DNA of 64,000 nucleotides, from positions 186,001-250,000 of the forward strand of contig NZ_PJRN01000003.1 of the NCBI RefSeq assembly GCF_002930105.1, read 5' to 3'. Under the pieces are notes generated by a model. That model did no database searches and was not told the origin of the DNA. It saw nothing but the letters and a program-made list of their open reading frames with translations. Source of the stretch: Billgrantia saliphila. Lineage in GTDB: Bacteria; Pseudomonadota; Gammaproteobacteria; Pseudomonadales; Halomonadaceae. Positions 1-9,537 of this stretch are shown piece by piece (positions within the stretch are counted from its first letter, which is position 1; the number at the start of each line of letters is the position of its first letter). The position numbers and the translations under genes were made by a program.

Positions 1-536
1 GCTTCGGTGTCTCCGCCCGCTATACCGGCGGGATCGAATGGAATACCGACTACAGCACCGACGACGTCAATTACGATGGTGACGTGAATCTGGCGGGCGG
101 CAAGCTGACGCTGGACTACTACCCCTTCACGACCGGCTTCTTTCTGAGCGCGGGCCTTATGTTGCCCGATATCGACGCCGACATCGTGGGTCGTCCTCGG
201 AATGCAACCTACCGGTTCAATGGCCAGGAATACCCGGTCGATGCCCTCGGCACTCTGAATGGCAAGGTCACCCTCGCCGACGGCGTCCAGCCCTACGCGG
301 GGCTCGGCTGGCGCCAATCGCACCGCAGCGGTTTCGGGATCTTCGCCGAGGTCGGCGTGATCCCCACCGATCCGGACGTTTCGCTGAGAACATCGGAAGG
401 ATACGAAAACTGGGACAATCCGATTTCGGCACAGCTGCGCGAGGAGATCCGCCAGGAGGAAAAGCGGCTCAAGGACGAGGCCGAAAAATGGCCGGTGTAT
501 CCCGTTGCCGTGCTGGGCGTGAGCTATACGTTCTAG
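1..536 (+). CDS. outer-membrane beta-barrel protein, C-terminal part
   Basis: The reading frame is already open at position 3 and ends at a TAG at 534-536, so the N-terminus and any signal peptide lie outside the window. About 177 residues are visible. They alternate polar and hydrophobic residues in strand-like blocks and finish in VSYTF, the terminal phenylalanine typical of barrels inserted by the BAM complex. A charged stretch rich in Glu and Lys (around 421-490) precedes the last strand and may form an extracellular loop or helix. The family is not recognised. A strong hairpin follows at 573-600. Function beyond an outer-membrane protein cannot be stated. Confidence 0.7.
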   Translation, partial: FGVSARYTGGIEWNTDYSTDDVNYDGDVNLAGGKLTLDYYPFTTGFFLSAGLMLPDIDADIVGRPRNATYRFNGQEYPVDALGTLNGKVTLADGVQPYAGLGWRQSHRSGFGIFAEVGVIPTDPDVSLRTSEGYENWDNPISAQLREEIRQEEKRLKDEAEKWPVYPVAVLGVSYTF

Positions 537-572
537 GGGCCCGCTCGCGCCCGCTGGCAATAGACGCAAACG

Positions 573-600
573 ACTCGGCCCGGGCAAGCCCGGGCCGAGT
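573..600. terminator. perfect 13-bp hairpin between convergent genes
   Basis: Arms 573-585 and 588-600 are perfect reverse complements separated by only two bases. The hairpin lies between the barrel gene (plus) and the GlsB-like gene (minus), so it could stop transcription from both sides. No clear T-tract follows on either strand. Confidence 0.6.
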
Positions 601-621
601 GGTGTCAGGAGAGTTGAACGG

Positions 622-864
622 CTAAGTCTTACGAACCTTGGCGATGATCCATAGCAGCACGACCGCGCCCACCGTCGCCGTGACCAGCGAGCCGATGAAG
701 CCCCCGGCCTCGAGTCCCAGCAGACTGAACATAAAGCCGCCGATCAGCGCGCCCACAATGCCCACACCAATGTTCCCAAGAATGCCGAAACCGCCGCCGC
801 GCATGATATTGCCGGCGATCCAGCCGGCCAGGCCACCGATGATCAGCCAGGCGATGAATCCCAT
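622..864 (-). CDS. GlsB/YeaQ/YmgE-family small membrane protein
   Basis: An 80-residue, almost wholly hydrophobic protein beginning MGFIAWLIIGG and ending KVRKT. It has three membrane segments and the glycine-rich GGLAGWIAG pattern of the transglycosylase-associated (GlsB/YeaQ/YmgE) family. Members are stress-responsive inner-membrane proteins with no proven enzymatic role. The start at 864 is chosen because an AGGAGAG ribosome site lies five bases upstream; a longer open frame to 930 has no such site. It lies 85 bp downstream of the DUF924 gene on the same strand and may be co-transcribed with it. Confidence 0.85.
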   Translation of the reverse strand: MGFIAWLIIGGLAGWIAGNIMRGGGFGILGNIGVGIVGALIGGFMFSLLGLEAGGFIGSLVTATVGAVVLLWIIAKVRKT

Positions 865-949
865 ATCGTCTCTCCTTTCCTTGTGGTCGATACTATCGTT
901 CGAGGCAGCTCCAATGATGCCCCGGTGCATCCTTTAAAAAAAGGGTAGC

Positions 950-1504
950 TCAAAATGACGAGCCGGGCTGTTCTAGGAAAGCCAGCTCCTCGGTCGTGGA
1001 TGCCCGGCCGAGAATGGCGTTGCGGTGCGGGTAGCGGCCGAAACGCAGCAGAATGTCCCGGTGCAGGCGCTCGAAACGCAAGTTCTCTTCCAGCCCCGGC
1101 TGATCGAACAGTCGCAATGCCTCGTCGTGAACCTTGAGCGACTCGCTGTGCATGTAAGGCATGTAGAGAAAGCTACGCCAAAGCACTCCGAATTCACGGT
1201 CGATGTCCAGGGCCACGGCCTCCTGGGCCAGTACCAGCGCCATCGGATCCTGAGCGAACGCCCGCGGGTCGTCGCGGTAAAGGTTGCGCGAAAACTGGTC
1301 AAGCACCAGGATCTCGGCAAGCCGGCCCTGAGGCGTGTCGCGCCATTGCCATAGCTCGCCGGCGGCGGCCGCCGCATGCAACGCACCGAAGCGCTGGCGA
1401 ATGTGCGCATCGAGCTCGGCATCCTTGCGAAACCAGTGGACGGGCTGGAGCTCCTCGAACCAGAAGGCGATCACTTCGTCCTGCAGCGGCAGCATCGCGC
1501 TCAT
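950..1504 (-). CDS. DUF924 family protein
   Basis: A 184-residue soluble protein matching DUF924. It shows the opening VIAFWFEELQP with WF(R/K)KD, the central LVLDQFSRNLYRDDPRAFA block, a middle segment ending in FLYMPYMHSES, and the C-terminal RFGRYPHRNAILGR. The fold is an all-helical, TPR-like repeat and no reaction is established. The start at 1504 (MSAMLPL) is supported by a GAGGA five bases upstream; the open frame continues to 1546 without a ribosome site. The GlsB-like gene follows 85 bp downstream. Confidence 0.85.
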   Translation of the reverse strand: MSAMLPLQDEVIAFWFEELQPVHWFRKDAELDAHIRQRFGALHAAAAAGELWQWRDTPQGRLAEILVLDQFSRNLYRDDPRAFAQDPMALVLAQEAVALDIDREFGVLWRSFLYMPYMHSESLKVHDEALRLFDQPGLEENLRFERLHRDILLRFGRYPHRNAILGRASTTEELAFLEQPGSSF

Positions 1505-1587
1505 ACGTTTCCTCGCGGTCGGACAGCGACTGGTATCATCGCTCAAGGTTTAGCACCTTTTCGTTTGCATTCGCTACAGGAGTCGTC

Positions 1588-1773
1588 ATGGCGCCTCTGG
1601 ACATGCTGGGCATGTTCGCCTTCGTCTTCAATCTGGTCGGGCTGATAATCTGCATCGTCGGGCTGACCCTGGCCCAGCGCATGCCGAAGCGTTGGCCGGG
1701 CTATACCCTGGCCGGCGTGGGCTTCGTCATCGCTGCCACGCCGCTCTGGGCGCAGCTGCTGGCCAACCTTTGA
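1588..1773 (+). CDS. small hypothetical two-helix membrane protein
   Basis: A 61-residue protein with two hydrophobic helices (about residues 7-28 and 38-56) separated by a short basic loop, QRMPKRW. An AGGAG sits six bases before the ATG. It lies in the gap between a divergent gene and the GlxA regulator, and a longer open frame on the opposite strand has no ribosome site. Family not recognised; a small integral membrane protein is all that can be said. Confidence 0.6.
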   Translation: MAPLDMLGMFAFVFNLVGLIICIVGLTLAQRMPKRWPGYTLAGVGFVIAATPLWAQLLANL

Positions 1774-1915
1774 GCGACAGCGCCACGCTGGGTGAAGGTG
1801 GCGTACCGCCCGGGTGTCGGGAACGGTGCGATGATGTCTGTTTCGGTGGGACATTGGTCATTGCGGACATGCGTCGCCGAGGTGAAACTGGCCTCTCAAC
1901 CCGGAGGGAGCCGTC

Positions 1916-2944
1916 ATGCCCCGCACCGTCGTCTTTCTGGCTTACCCCGACTGCCAACTGTTGGATGTCAGCGGGCCGTGGCAGGTGTTCGCCTCGGCCA
2001 ACGATCTGAGCGGCCACCCGCTCTATCGGCTCCATCTGGCCGCCGATGCGCCGGGCAGCCTGCCGACCAACGGCGGATTGCCGCTGCAGGCGGATACGGC
2101 CTGGTCCGCGCTGGATGCGCTCGGCCCGTTGGATACACTATTGGTCGCCGGGGGCCGAGGGGTGATGGCCCAGCGCAACCACGCCGAACTGCTCGCCATG
2201 CTGCGTCAGCAGGCCGAGCGGGTATCCCGGTTGGGCTCGATCTGCACCGGTGCCTTCCTGCTCGCCGCAGCGGGGCTGCTCGACGGCCACCGGGCCACGA
2301 CCCATTGGCGCCACTGCGCCCAGTTTGCCCACGAATACCCCGAGGTTCGCGTCGTACCCGATGCGCTCTACGTCGAATCGGCCGGACGCTATACCAGCGC
2401 CGGCGTCACCGCCGGCATCGACCTGGCCCTGTCGCTGCTCGAAGCGGATCACGGCAGTGGCCTGGCCGGTCAGGTCGCCCGTGAGTTGGTGTTGTTCCTG
2501 CGACGCCCCGGTGGGCAGTCGCAGTTCAGCGAAGTATTGGCCAGTCATGGCCGCGTCAGCGGTGCGCTGCGTCGACTGCTCGACCGACTCCACGCCGACC
2601 CCGCCGCGCCCCATCGTCTAGAGGAACTGGCCGAATCGGTGGGCGTGACGCCGCGCCACCTGTCGCGGCTCTTCCGACGCCAGCTCGACACCACCCCGGG
2701 CGCTTACCTGACCCGGCTGCGCCTGGAGCAGGCCCGCCTGGCGCTGATCGACGACCACCGGCCACCACCGCTGGAACGCCTGGCCCGGCAGTGGCGGCTG
2801 GGCGGCGCCGAGCAGCTGCGACGCCTGTTCCAGCGTCATTACGGCATTTCCCCTACGCTATATCACCAGCGCTTCGGCCCGTGCAGCGAGCCGACAACCC
2901 ACCAAGTCGAACGAGTCCGCCCAGGAGCCCACCATGCCTCTTAG
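1916..2944 (+). CDS. GlxA-family transcriptional regulator (DJ-1/PfpI + AraC HTH)
   Basis: A 342-residue regulator. Residues 1-175 form a DJ-1/PfpI (class I amidotransferase-like) sensor domain with the nucleophile elbow GSICTGAF (Cys110). Residues 230-325 are an AraC/XylS DNA-binding domain with two helix-turn-helix units, VTPRHLSRLFRRQ and LGGAEQLRRLFQRHYGISP. This is the GlxA/ArgR-type layout; such proteins often control amino-acid or quaternary-amine catabolism, but no ligand can be read from the sequence. A GGAGG lies seven bases upstream of the ATG. The gene overlaps the following MFS gene by 11 bp, so the exporter is probably its partner or target. Confidence 0.88.
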   Translation: MPRTVVFLAYPDCQLLDVSGPWQVFASANDLSGHPLYRLHLAADAPGSLPTNGGLPLQADTAWSALDALGPLDTLLVAGGRGVMAQRNHAELLAMLRQQAERVSRLGSICTGAFLLAAAGLLDGHRATTHWRHCAQFAHEYPEVRVVPDALYVESAGRYTSAGVTAGIDLALSLLEADHGSGLAGQVARELVLFLRRPGGQSQFSEVLASHGRVSGALRRLLDRLHADPAAPHRLEELAESVGVTPRHLSRLFRRQLDTTPGAYLTRLRLEQARLALIDDHRPPPLERLARQWRLGGAEQLRRLFQRHYGISPTLYHQRFGPCSEPTTHQVERVRPGAHHAS

Positions 2945-4112
2945 TGTCACGCTGCTGTCCCTGTGCCAGGCGCTGTTGGTCAGCGGCAATATCCTGCTGA
3001 TCGCGGTCTCGCCGCTGATCGGGTCTCGCCTCGCTCCCGACCCGGCCTGGTCCACCGCTCCGGTCGCCACCCAGTGGCTGGGATTGATGTGCGCCACCAT
3101 TCCCGCGTCGCTGATCATGGCGCGCCTGGGGCGCAAGCGGGGCTTCGTACTGGGCAATCTGATGGGGCTCGTCGGCGTGGCGGTGGCGGCCCAGGCGCTG
3201 GTTGCCGAAGCCTTTCTGCCCTTCATGCTGGGAACCTGGCTGATCGGCATCGGCATCGGCTTCGGCCAGCTCTATCGCTTCGCCGCCGTGGAGGCCGCCC
3301 CGCAGGCCCTGCGCGACCGGGCCATCGGGCTGGTCATGGGTGGTGGCGTGCTGGCCGCCTTCTTCGGCCCATGGCTGGCCCGTATCAGCCGTGAAGCCGC
3401 CACCACGCCCTTCCTCGGCAGCTTCCTCGGCCTGGGGGCACTCTACCTGGTAGCGCTGATGGTGTTGCTGGCGATTCGTCTGCCGCCACCGGAAGCGACC
3501 CATGGCCAGGGTCAACCGCGACCGCTCGGCGAGATCGTGCGGCAGCCGGCGTTCCTGGTCGCAGCGCTGTCGGCGCTGATCGGCTACGGGGTGATGAACC
3601 TGGCGATGACCGCCACACCGCTGGCCATGGCGGGGGCTGGCCATCACTTCGATCACGTCGCCACCACGATTCAGTGGCACGTGCTGGCGATGTTTCTGCC
3701 TTCGTTCGTTACCGGTCATCTGACCGCTCGCTTCGGTGCACCGAGAATGATCGCGCTCGGCTGTGCGCTGCTGGCAGTGAGCGGCCTGGCGTCACAGGTC
3801 GAGGCCGGCGTGACCGGCTTCAATGTCGCCCTGATCCTGCTCGGGCTGGGCTGGAACTTCACTTTTTTGCCCGCGACCGGCCTGCTCACGGAAGCTTACC
3901 GGCCAGAGGAGAAGGCCCGCACCCAGGCCGCCAACGAGTTTCTGGTGTTCACTACGGTGGCCGCCACCGCGCTGCTTGCCGGGCCGCTGGTGAACCTGCT
4001 CGGCTGGTCCCTGCTCAACGCCCTGCTGGTGCCAATGTCGCTGGTGCCGATCGTCCTGCTCGCCTGGCAACGCCTTGCCAGACGCGGCCAAGACCCTCAC
4101 ATTAGCGGCTGA
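2934..4112 (+). CDS. MFS transporter
   Basis: A 392-residue, very hydrophobic protein with about 12 membrane helices and the Major Facilitator loop 2-3 signature (MARLGRKRGFVLG, about residues 62-74). It is expected in the inner membrane as a proton-coupled exporter or importer; the substrate is not evident. An AGGAG lies six bases before the ATG, inside the end of the upstream GlxA-type regulator, with an 11-bp overlap. The pair is therefore one translationally linked unit. Codon use resembles the neighbours and nothing suggests recent transfer. Confidence 0.85.
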   Translation: MPLSVTLLSLCQALLVSGNILLIAVSPLIGSRLAPDPAWSTAPVATQWLGLMCATIPASLIMARLGRKRGFVLGNLMGLVGVAVAAQALVAEAFLPFMLGTWLIGIGIGFGQLYRFAAVEAAPQALRDRAIGLVMGGGVLAAFFGPWLARISREAATTPFLGSFLGLGALYLVALMVLLAIRLPPPEATHGQGQPRPLGEIVRQPAFLVAALSALIGYGVMNLAMTATPLAMAGAGHHFDHVATTIQWHVLAMFLPSFVTGHLTARFGAPRMIALGCALLAVSGLASQVEAGVTGFNVALILLGLGWNFTFLPATGLLTEAYRPEEKARTQAANEFLVFTTVAATALLAGPLVNLLGWSLLNALLVPMSLVPIVLLAWQRLARRGQDPHISG

Positions 4113-4138
4113 CACTGCTGTGAAGGGATTCCTCGCCG

Positions 4139-5530
4139 ATGCGCCAGTCGCTCACCCGGGAGCTGACCAATCTGATCGAACGCGGCCGCGACCGCCAGCT
4201 GCGCCTGGCGGTCACCGGGCTTTCCCGCTCGGGCAAGACCGCCTTTCTCACTTCGCTGGTCAACCAGCTGCGCCACGCCGGCCTGGAGGCGCGACTGGAC
4301 CTGATGCCGGCGGCCCGCGAGGGGCGGCTGCTGGGTGCCCGGCGGGTCAGCCAGCCCGACCTGGGCGTACCGCGCTTTCCCTACGACCAGGCCATAGCGG
4401 CGCTTGATGCCGACCCGCCTCGCTGGCCCGAGCCCACCCGCGGCATCAGCGAACTGCGATTGACGATCCGCTACCGTCCGGCACGCCGGGGGCTGCTGCG
4501 CAGCGAGACCGCCGAGCTCAGTCTTGACCTGTTCGACTACCCCGGCGAGTGGCTGCTCGACCTGCCGCTGCTGGGCCATAACTACCTCGACTGGAGCCGG
4601 AGCATGCTGGCAGGCGCCGGTGAGCAGCGCCGCGCCCTGCTGGGCGAATGGGAGGCCGCCGCCGCCGGGCTCGACCCCGCCGCCGAAGCCAACGAAGCCG
4701 AGCTCGCCGACATCGCCGCGCTCTACGCCCGCAGCCTGCAGACCGCCCGCGAGGCGGGATTCGCCAACCTGCAGCCGGGGCGCTTCCTGCTGCCAGGCGA
4801 CCTGGAAGGGGCGCCGGTGCTGCAGTTCTTCCCACTGCCGGCGCTGCGCGAGACCGACGACGCCGAGCTTGCCAAGCTGCCGTCGCAGAGCGTCTATGCC
4901 ACGTTGGCGGCGCGCTTTCGCCACTATCAGCAACACATCGTGCGACCCTTCTATCGCAATCACTTCCGCCGCTTCGACCGGCAGATAGTGCTCGTCGACG
5001 TACTCGGCGCCCTCAATGCCGGGCCGGAGCGCTTCGAGGATCTTTCCCGAGCGCTTGGCACGCTGATGCAGAGCTTCGATTACGGTAAGCGCAGCCTGCT
5101 CTCGCGGCTGTTCGCGCCGCGCATCGATCGCCTGGCGATCGCCTCGACCAAGGCCGACCACGTCACGCCGGAACAGCACGCCAACCTGACCGCGCTGCTC
5201 GAGGCCCTGCTGGCCGAGCCGCTTCAGGACCTGCGCTACGCCGACGTGCCGGTCAAGGCCCTTTCGCTCGCCGCGATTCGCGCCACCGATGCCTTGGAAG
5301 TCACTCACCAGAATCAACGCACGCCGGCGCTGCGCGGCACCACGCTCGAGGGCGAGGAGGTGCTCATGTTCCCGGGCGAGGTACCAGGACGGCTACCCGA
5401 GGCCGATTTCTGGACCCGACAGGGTTTCGAATTCCGCGCCTTTCGCCCCGCCCCGCGGGACAATGGCGCCCTGCCCCATATCCGCCTCGACGCCGCGCTC
5501 GACTGGCTGATCGGAGACAAGTTGCAATGA
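4139..5530 (+). CDS. ycjX: YcjX-family P-loop NTPase (DUF463)
   Basis: A 463-residue cytoplasmic NTPase of the YcjX/DUF463 family. A Walker A motif GLSRSGKT is at residues 27-34 and the motif LDLFDYPGEWLLDLPLL lies near residue 130, both diagnostic. Switch-like LVDVLGALNAG and a guanine-specificity-like TKAD follow. In E. coli ycjX and ycjF sit in the psp envelope-stress regulon; here the pair is kept without other psp genes. The next gene overlaps its stop codon in an ATGA, so the two are translationally coupled. Biochemical role unknown. Confidence 0.92.
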   Translation: MRQSLTRELTNLIERGRDRQLRLAVTGLSRSGKTAFLTSLVNQLRHAGLEARLDLMPAAREGRLLGARRVSQPDLGVPRFPYDQAIAALDADPPRWPEPTRGISELRLTIRYRPARRGLLRSETAELSLDLFDYPGEWLLDLPLLGHNYLDWSRSMLAGAGEQRRALLGEWEAAAAGLDPAAEANEAELADIAALYARSLQTAREAGFANLQPGRFLLPGDLEGAPVLQFFPLPALRETDDAELAKLPSQSVYATLAARFRHYQQHIVRPFYRNHFRRFDRQIVLVDVLGALNAGPERFEDLSRALGTLMQSFDYGKRSLLSRLFAPRIDRLAIASTKADHVTPEQHANLTALLEALLAEPLQDLRYADVPVKALSLAAIRATDALEVTHQNQRTPALRGTTLEGEEVLMFPGEVPGRLPEADFWTRQGFEFRAFRPAPRDNGALPHIRLDAALDWLIGDKLQ

Positions 5531-6582
5531 GCGACCCCCAACGCCAAGGCACGCCAGACGACGATCCGCGCCCGGCCCGCCGCTTTACCCTCGACGAGCC
5601 GCCTCCCCTGTCGGCTGGCGAGGTTCCGCGCCCGCGCCAGGAGTTCGACAGGCAGCTGCCCGCTCGCCCTCTGGAGGAGCCACTACCGAATGCCGCCGAA
5701 CGCGACCTCGACGTCAGCCTGGGGCGCCCGCGCAAGCGGCGCTGGGGGCTGCTGACCCTGCTCGCTGGTGGCCTGGCCCTGGGCACGGCGGAGCTCGCCC
5801 TGCGCCTGCCCCAAGCCCTGCTCGGCGGCGACTGGCTCTCCAGCGGCTGGCACCTGCTGGGGCTCGGCGCCATCACCCTGGGTGCGGGGGCACTGCTGCG
5901 CGAGGCCTGGCGGCTACGCCGTCTCAAGCGTCACGACGCGCTACGCCAGCGCCTGGCCCAACTGCCACAGGCCAATACCAAGCAGGCGCTCGATTTAGCC
6001 CAGGTGCTCAAGCGCCAGCTCCGGCTCGACGACGACCACCCACACTGGCAGGCTTTCCTCGCCGCCCGCGAGCCGCATCACGCCGGCGCGGAAGTGCAGG
6101 CGTTGCTGGCCCACCACCTGCTCGCGCCGCGCGACCGCGAGGCCCGCCGCATGATTTCGCGCATGGCCGGCGAGACTGCCGTGATGGTGGCGGTGAGCCC
6201 GTTGACACTGGTCGACATGGCCGTGGTGGCGTGGCGCAACCTGGCGATGATCGATCGCCTCTGCCGCCTCTACGGCCTCGAGCTGGGTTACGCCAGTCGC
6301 CTGCGCCTGCTGCGCACGGTGCTCTCCAACATGGCCTTCGCCGGCGCCACCGAGATGGCCAGCGACGCCGGGGTGGAGCTGCTGTCGCTCAATCTGGCCA
6401 GTCGGCTCTCGGCGCGTGCCGGCCAGGGCATGGGAGTGGGTCTGCTCACGGCGCGTCTCGGCTTGCGTACCCTGCGTCTCACTCGGCCGCTGGTGTTCGC
6501 CGAAGGCGAAGCGCCGCGCATGGCCGACCTGCGTCGCGAGCTGTGGCAGCAGCTACGCCGGTTAGAGGACAAGCAGGGCTGA
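5527..6582 (+). CDS. ycjF: YcjF-like (TIGR01620/DUF697) membrane protein
   Basis: A 351-residue protein whose ATG overlaps the ycjX stop codon by four bases. The first 65 residues are polar and proline-rich. Two membrane helices follow (about 68-90 and 101-122), then a cytoplasmic helical domain with the DUF697 core (AGETAVMVAVSPL, VAWRNLAMIDRL). E. coli YcjF is the usual partner of YcjX, and both are induced by envelope stress. The C-terminal block ends in RRLEDKQG. No catalytic residues can be seen. Confidence 0.88.
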   Translation: MSDPQRQGTPDDDPRPARRFTLDEPPPLSAGEVPRPRQEFDRQLPARPLEEPLPNAAERDLDVSLGRPRKRRWGLLTLLAGGLALGTAELALRLPQALLGGDWLSSGWHLLGLGAITLGAGALLREAWRLRRLKRHDALRQRLAQLPQANTKQALDLAQVLKRQLRLDDDHPHWQAFLAAREPHHAGAEVQALLAHHLLAPRDREARRMISRMAGETAVMVAVSPLTLVDMAVVAWRNLAMIDRLCRLYGLELGYASRLRLLRTVLSNMAFAGATEMASDAGVELLSLNLASRLSARAGQGMGVGLLTARLGLRTLRLTRPLVFAEGEAPRMADLRRELWQQLRRLEDKQG

Positions 6583-6677
6583 GCGGGATTGGCGCCGACT
6601 TGACCCCGGTCATGACGTCCTGCACGGGAGGCGCTAGTCTCGGGGAATAGTTCGCTCACCCCGCAGGAGGTCTCACC

Positions 6678-7118
6678 ATGTTCCACTCCATCCTGGTTCC
6701 CGTCGACGGTTCCGAAGGCGCCAAGAAGGCCCTCGAGGTCGCCTGTCAACTGGCCGACCGGGCCGACGCCACCCTGCATATCCTGCACGTTCCCGAGGAA
6801 CTCTCCCATGAGACGACGCTGGTCTGGGGGATCGGCGCCATCGCCATCGAAGCCTCGCGCCAGGAACTCGAGGACGTCGGGCGTCAGGTGGTGGACAAGG
6901 CCGCCGAGTCGGCCCGTAACCTGGGCGTCACCAAGATCGAGACCGTCATCGGTCAGGGCGACCCCGCCCGCGCCATCGTCAGCGAGGCCAGACGGCGCGG
7001 CGTCGAGGCCATCGTCATGGGCAGCCGCGGCCTCAGCGACCTGCGAGGGCTGGTGGTGGGCAGCGTCTCCCACAAGGTCAGCCATGTGGCCGACTGCAGC
7101 GTGATCACGGTTCGCTAG
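6678..7118 (+). CDS. universal stress protein, UspA family
   Basis: A 146-residue single-domain Usp protein. It begins [19 protein letters not shown] and carries the ATP-binding signature G-x2-G-x9-G-S near residues 115-129 ([10 protein letters not shown] then VVGSVS). Such proteins bind ATP and support survival in stress. A GCAGGAGG lies about seven bases upstream of the ATG. The last 14 bp overlap the convergent DUF1479 gene. Confidence 0.93.
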   Translation: MFHSILVPVDGSEGAKKALEVACQLADRADATLHILHVPEELSHETTLVWGIGAIAIEASRQELEDVGRQVVDKAAESARNLGVTKIETVIGQGDPARAIVSEARRRGVEAIVMGSRGLSDLRGLVVGSVSHKVSHVADCSVITVR

Positions 7119-8376
7119 CGCTGAAGCCCATCTGTTGACGGCCGAGGGGCGTGAGGAGGTCGGATGTCGCGCGCCCCTCGAATCCCACCTCGAAGTGGTC
7201 GGGGGCAAAGTCCGGCGGCGTGCGCCCCGCCTCGAAGGCCTCGCGTTGTCCGCGCAGGTAGGCCGCGTTCTTCTCGCACCAAGGGGCCGAGCCGATGTAC
7301 ATCACGTTGCTGTCGTGTTCACCGTCGTGCTCGGGGTCGACGGCGTGTACCACGTCGCAGTGCCACCACACGGTATCGCCGGGTTCGAGATCGGGAATCG
7401 GCGTCATCGCCTCGATCAGCGGCGCATGCCAGGAGGGATCCGCCGAGAGGGCGCGCCCCGGCCGGGCGCCACACAGGTCGTCCTCGGCGACATCGTCCTG
7501 AAGCGCACGCAGCAGGAGGTACGCCATCACGTTGGCGATTGGCGCCAGATTCAGCGTTCCGGCTCCGGAGCGCTGCGGCGTCAGGGCGGTCCAGCCTTGA
7601 AAGGTACGAAACATCGAACATACCGCGGGCGAAGGAAACTCGCGGACCTGTGTCCTGCCTTCGCCGTCGAAAGGATCGAAGCGCCCCGACTCACCGGCAA
7701 AGACATGGCGGTACACGTAGCGAAAGTTCGCATCCAGCCAGCGCTCGACCGAGCCGCCATCGACGTGCGGCGATAGACCCAGGCTCGCCGACCCCGGCGG
7801 ACGGCGGCGGATCCGATCGGCATAGGTCGCCATGCGCTCGGGATCGAAATGCTGGTGTCCGTGGCTCGAGGTCTTCCATAGCCGGTTGAGAAAGACCTGG
7901 GCTTGCTGCAGGCGCTCGCTTTGACGCGCCTGGACCTGAGGCTGCGACCAGTAGACACCATAGATTTGCGGCTTTCCCTGGGCGAGGTTGCCGAAGTAGC
8001 TGTCCTCAGCGGCGTGGGCCAGGCGCTCCTCGAAGCGATTCGTCTCTAGGTAGCGACCGATGTCAGCGTTCCATTGACTCGCCAGGCCGCGTTCGAACAC
8101 GCCGGCGATCACGCATGCGCCGGTGACCCTAACCTGGTGACGCCGAGCGTCGTCGATCCGCCCCGACACGATGTCGTCGATATCGATGCGCGGGATCGGG
8201 TTTCCCCCCCGTTCGCGACAGGCGCGTATCGCGTCGACCTGCCTCAGCAGATCCGTCTCCACTTCCAGAAAGGCCTGGCGGTAGTTCGGCAGCGCCCCGC
8301 GCAGCGTTCGCTTCACTTGCCGAATGGCGTCGGGCAGATCGTCGTCGCCGATTCCGAATGGGTTGGCTAGCGTCAT
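7105..8376 (-). CDS. DUF1479 family protein (YbiU-like)
   Basis: A 423-residue protein of the DUF1479/YbiU family, a branch of the cupin-fold Fe(II)/2-oxoglutarate oxygenase superfamily. Candidate metal ligands are visible: [13 protein letters not shown] for the first His-x-Asp and [13 protein letters not shown] for the distal His. The substrate is unknown. The start at 8376 is set by a GAGGAG seven bases upstream; the open frame to 8517 has no such site. It begins 13 bp after the sugar ABC ATPase gene, so it belongs to the gts transcription unit. Its 3' end overlaps the convergent usp gene by 14 bp. Confidence 0.82.
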   Translation of the reverse strand: MTLANPFGIGDDDLPDAIRQVKRTLRGALPNYRQAFLEVETDLLRQVDAIRACRERGGNPIPRIDIDDIVSGRIDDARRHQVRVTGACVIAGVFERGLASQWNADIGRYLETNRFEERLAHAAEDSYFGNLAQGKPQIYGVYWSQPQVQARQSERLQQAQVFLNRLWKTSSHGHQHFDPERMATYADRIRRRPPGSASLGLSPHVDGGSVERWLDANFRYVYRHVFAGESGRFDPFDGEGRTQVREFPSPAVCSMFRTFQGWTALTPQRSGAGTLNLAPIANVMAYLLLRALQDDVAEDDLCGARPGRALSADPSWHAPLIEAMTPIPDLEPGDTVWWHCDVVHAVDPEHDGEHDSNVMYIGSAPWCEKNAAYLRGQREAFEAGRTPPDFAPDHFEVGFEGRATSDLLTPLGRQQMGFSASEP

Positions 8377-8389
8377 GTGCGTCTCCTCT

Positions 8390-9511
8390 TCAGGCCAAAC
8401 GCTTCTCCGTCTCGCTGTCGAACAGCACCGCGCGAGCCATGTCGATGCGCAGCGCCAGGCGCTCACCCGCGGTGGCCCGACACTTGGGCCCGACCCGGGC
8501 CGTCGCCTCCCCTTCACCCAGCCGCAGCTGCAGCAGGATGTCGGCGCCGGTGGGCTCGACCACGGTGATACGCGGCGTGAGCAGCACGCCCTCGTCGTAG
8601 TCGCTCAGCCGCGCATCGTCCTCGGTGAAATGCTCGGGTCGCAGTCCCAAGATCACCGGTTTTCCGACTCGCTCGGCCATGGCCGGTGTCTGTCGTGCGT
8701 TCGGCCAGGGCAGTTGCAGTGTCTCCTCGCCCGGTGTATCGACGCGCAGCCGATACTTGCCCGCCTCGCTCTCCAGCGTTGCGGCGATGAAGTTCATCGA
8801 CGGCGAGCCCATGAAGCCGGCCACGAAGATGTCCACCGGGTCGTTGTAGACCTCGTCGGGAGAGCCGAGTTGGAGGATGCGGCCGTCGCGCATCACCGCG
8901 ATGCAGTCGGCGAGCGTCATGGCCTCGATCTGGTCGTGAGTGACGTAGACGATGGTCGTCCCGAGGCGCTGGTGCAGCTTCTTTATCTCGGTGCGCATGT
9001 CGACGCGCAGCTTGGCATCGAGATTGGAGAGCGGCTCGTCGAACAGGTAGACCTTGGGTTCACGCGCCAGCGCCCTGCCCATCGCCACCCGCTGACGCTG
9101 GCCACCGGAGAGCTGCGACGGCTTGCGATCGAGTAGATGCGAGATCTGCAGCAGGTCGGCGACCCGCTCGACGGCGGCTTCGCGCTCGGCCTTGGGCACC
9201 TTGCGCATTTCCAGTCCGAAGCTGATGTTCTGGCGCACCGTCATGCTCGGATAGAGCGCATAGGACTGAAAGACCATGGCGATATCGCGCTCCGCCGGGG
9301 TCTGCCAGGTGACCTCCTCGCCAGCGATGCGGATCTCTCCGGAGGTGACCGGCTCCAGACCGGCGATGGCGTTCATCAGCGTCGACTTGCCGCAACCCGA
9401 CGGCCCCACCAGAATCAGAAACTCTCCCGAGTCGATCGCCAGGCTGACATCCTTGAGCACTTGCTCGCTGCCGAAATCCTTGCAGACGTTACGAATTTCC
9501 AAAGCTGCCAT
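8390..9511 (-). CDS. gtsD: sugar ABC transporter ATP-binding protein (GtsD/MalK/UgpC-like)
   Basis: A 373-residue ATPase of the CUT1 (MalK/UgpC) group. Walker [10 protein letters not shown] is near residue 37, the signature [19 protein letters not shown] near residue 135, and Walker [17 protein letters not shown] follows. The last 130 residues form the OB-like regulatory domain ([21 protein letters not shown]). It should power the two permeases encoded just upstream. The start at 9511 (MAALEIRNV) is preceded by AGAGG; the open frame running to 10213 is only the wrong frame of the permease gene. Confidence 0.93.
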   Translation of the reverse strand: MAALEIRNVCKDFGSEQVLKDVSLAIDSGEFLILVGPSGCGKSTLMNAIAGLEPVTSGEIRIAGEEVTWQTPAERDIAMVFQSYALYPSMTVRQNISFGLEMRKVPKAEREAAVERVADLLQISHLLDRKPSQLSGGQRQRVAMGRALAREPKVYLFDEPLSNLDAKLRVDMRTEIKKLHQRLGTTIVYVTHDQIEAMTLADCIAVMRDGRILQLGSPDEVYNDPVDIFVAGFMGSPSMNFIAATLESEAGKYRLRVDTPGEETLQLPWPNARQTPAMAERVGKPVILGLRPEHFTEDDARLSDYDEGVLLTPRITVVEPTGADILLQLRLGEGEATARVGPKCRATAGERLALRIDMARAVLFDSETEKRLA

Positions 9512-9537
9512 GTCGATAACCTCTTGTTGTTGGATGC

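Noticed and set aside
932..947. Short CCTTT...AAAGGG inverted repeat as a terminator between the DUF924 and GlsB-like genes
   Set aside because: Only about five pairs with an A-rich loop; too weak to call.
1543..1854. A 103-residue minus-strand frame over the small membrane protein gene
   Set aside because: His/Arg/Gln-rich with no ribosome site; the plus-strand frame has AGGAG and two clear membrane helices.
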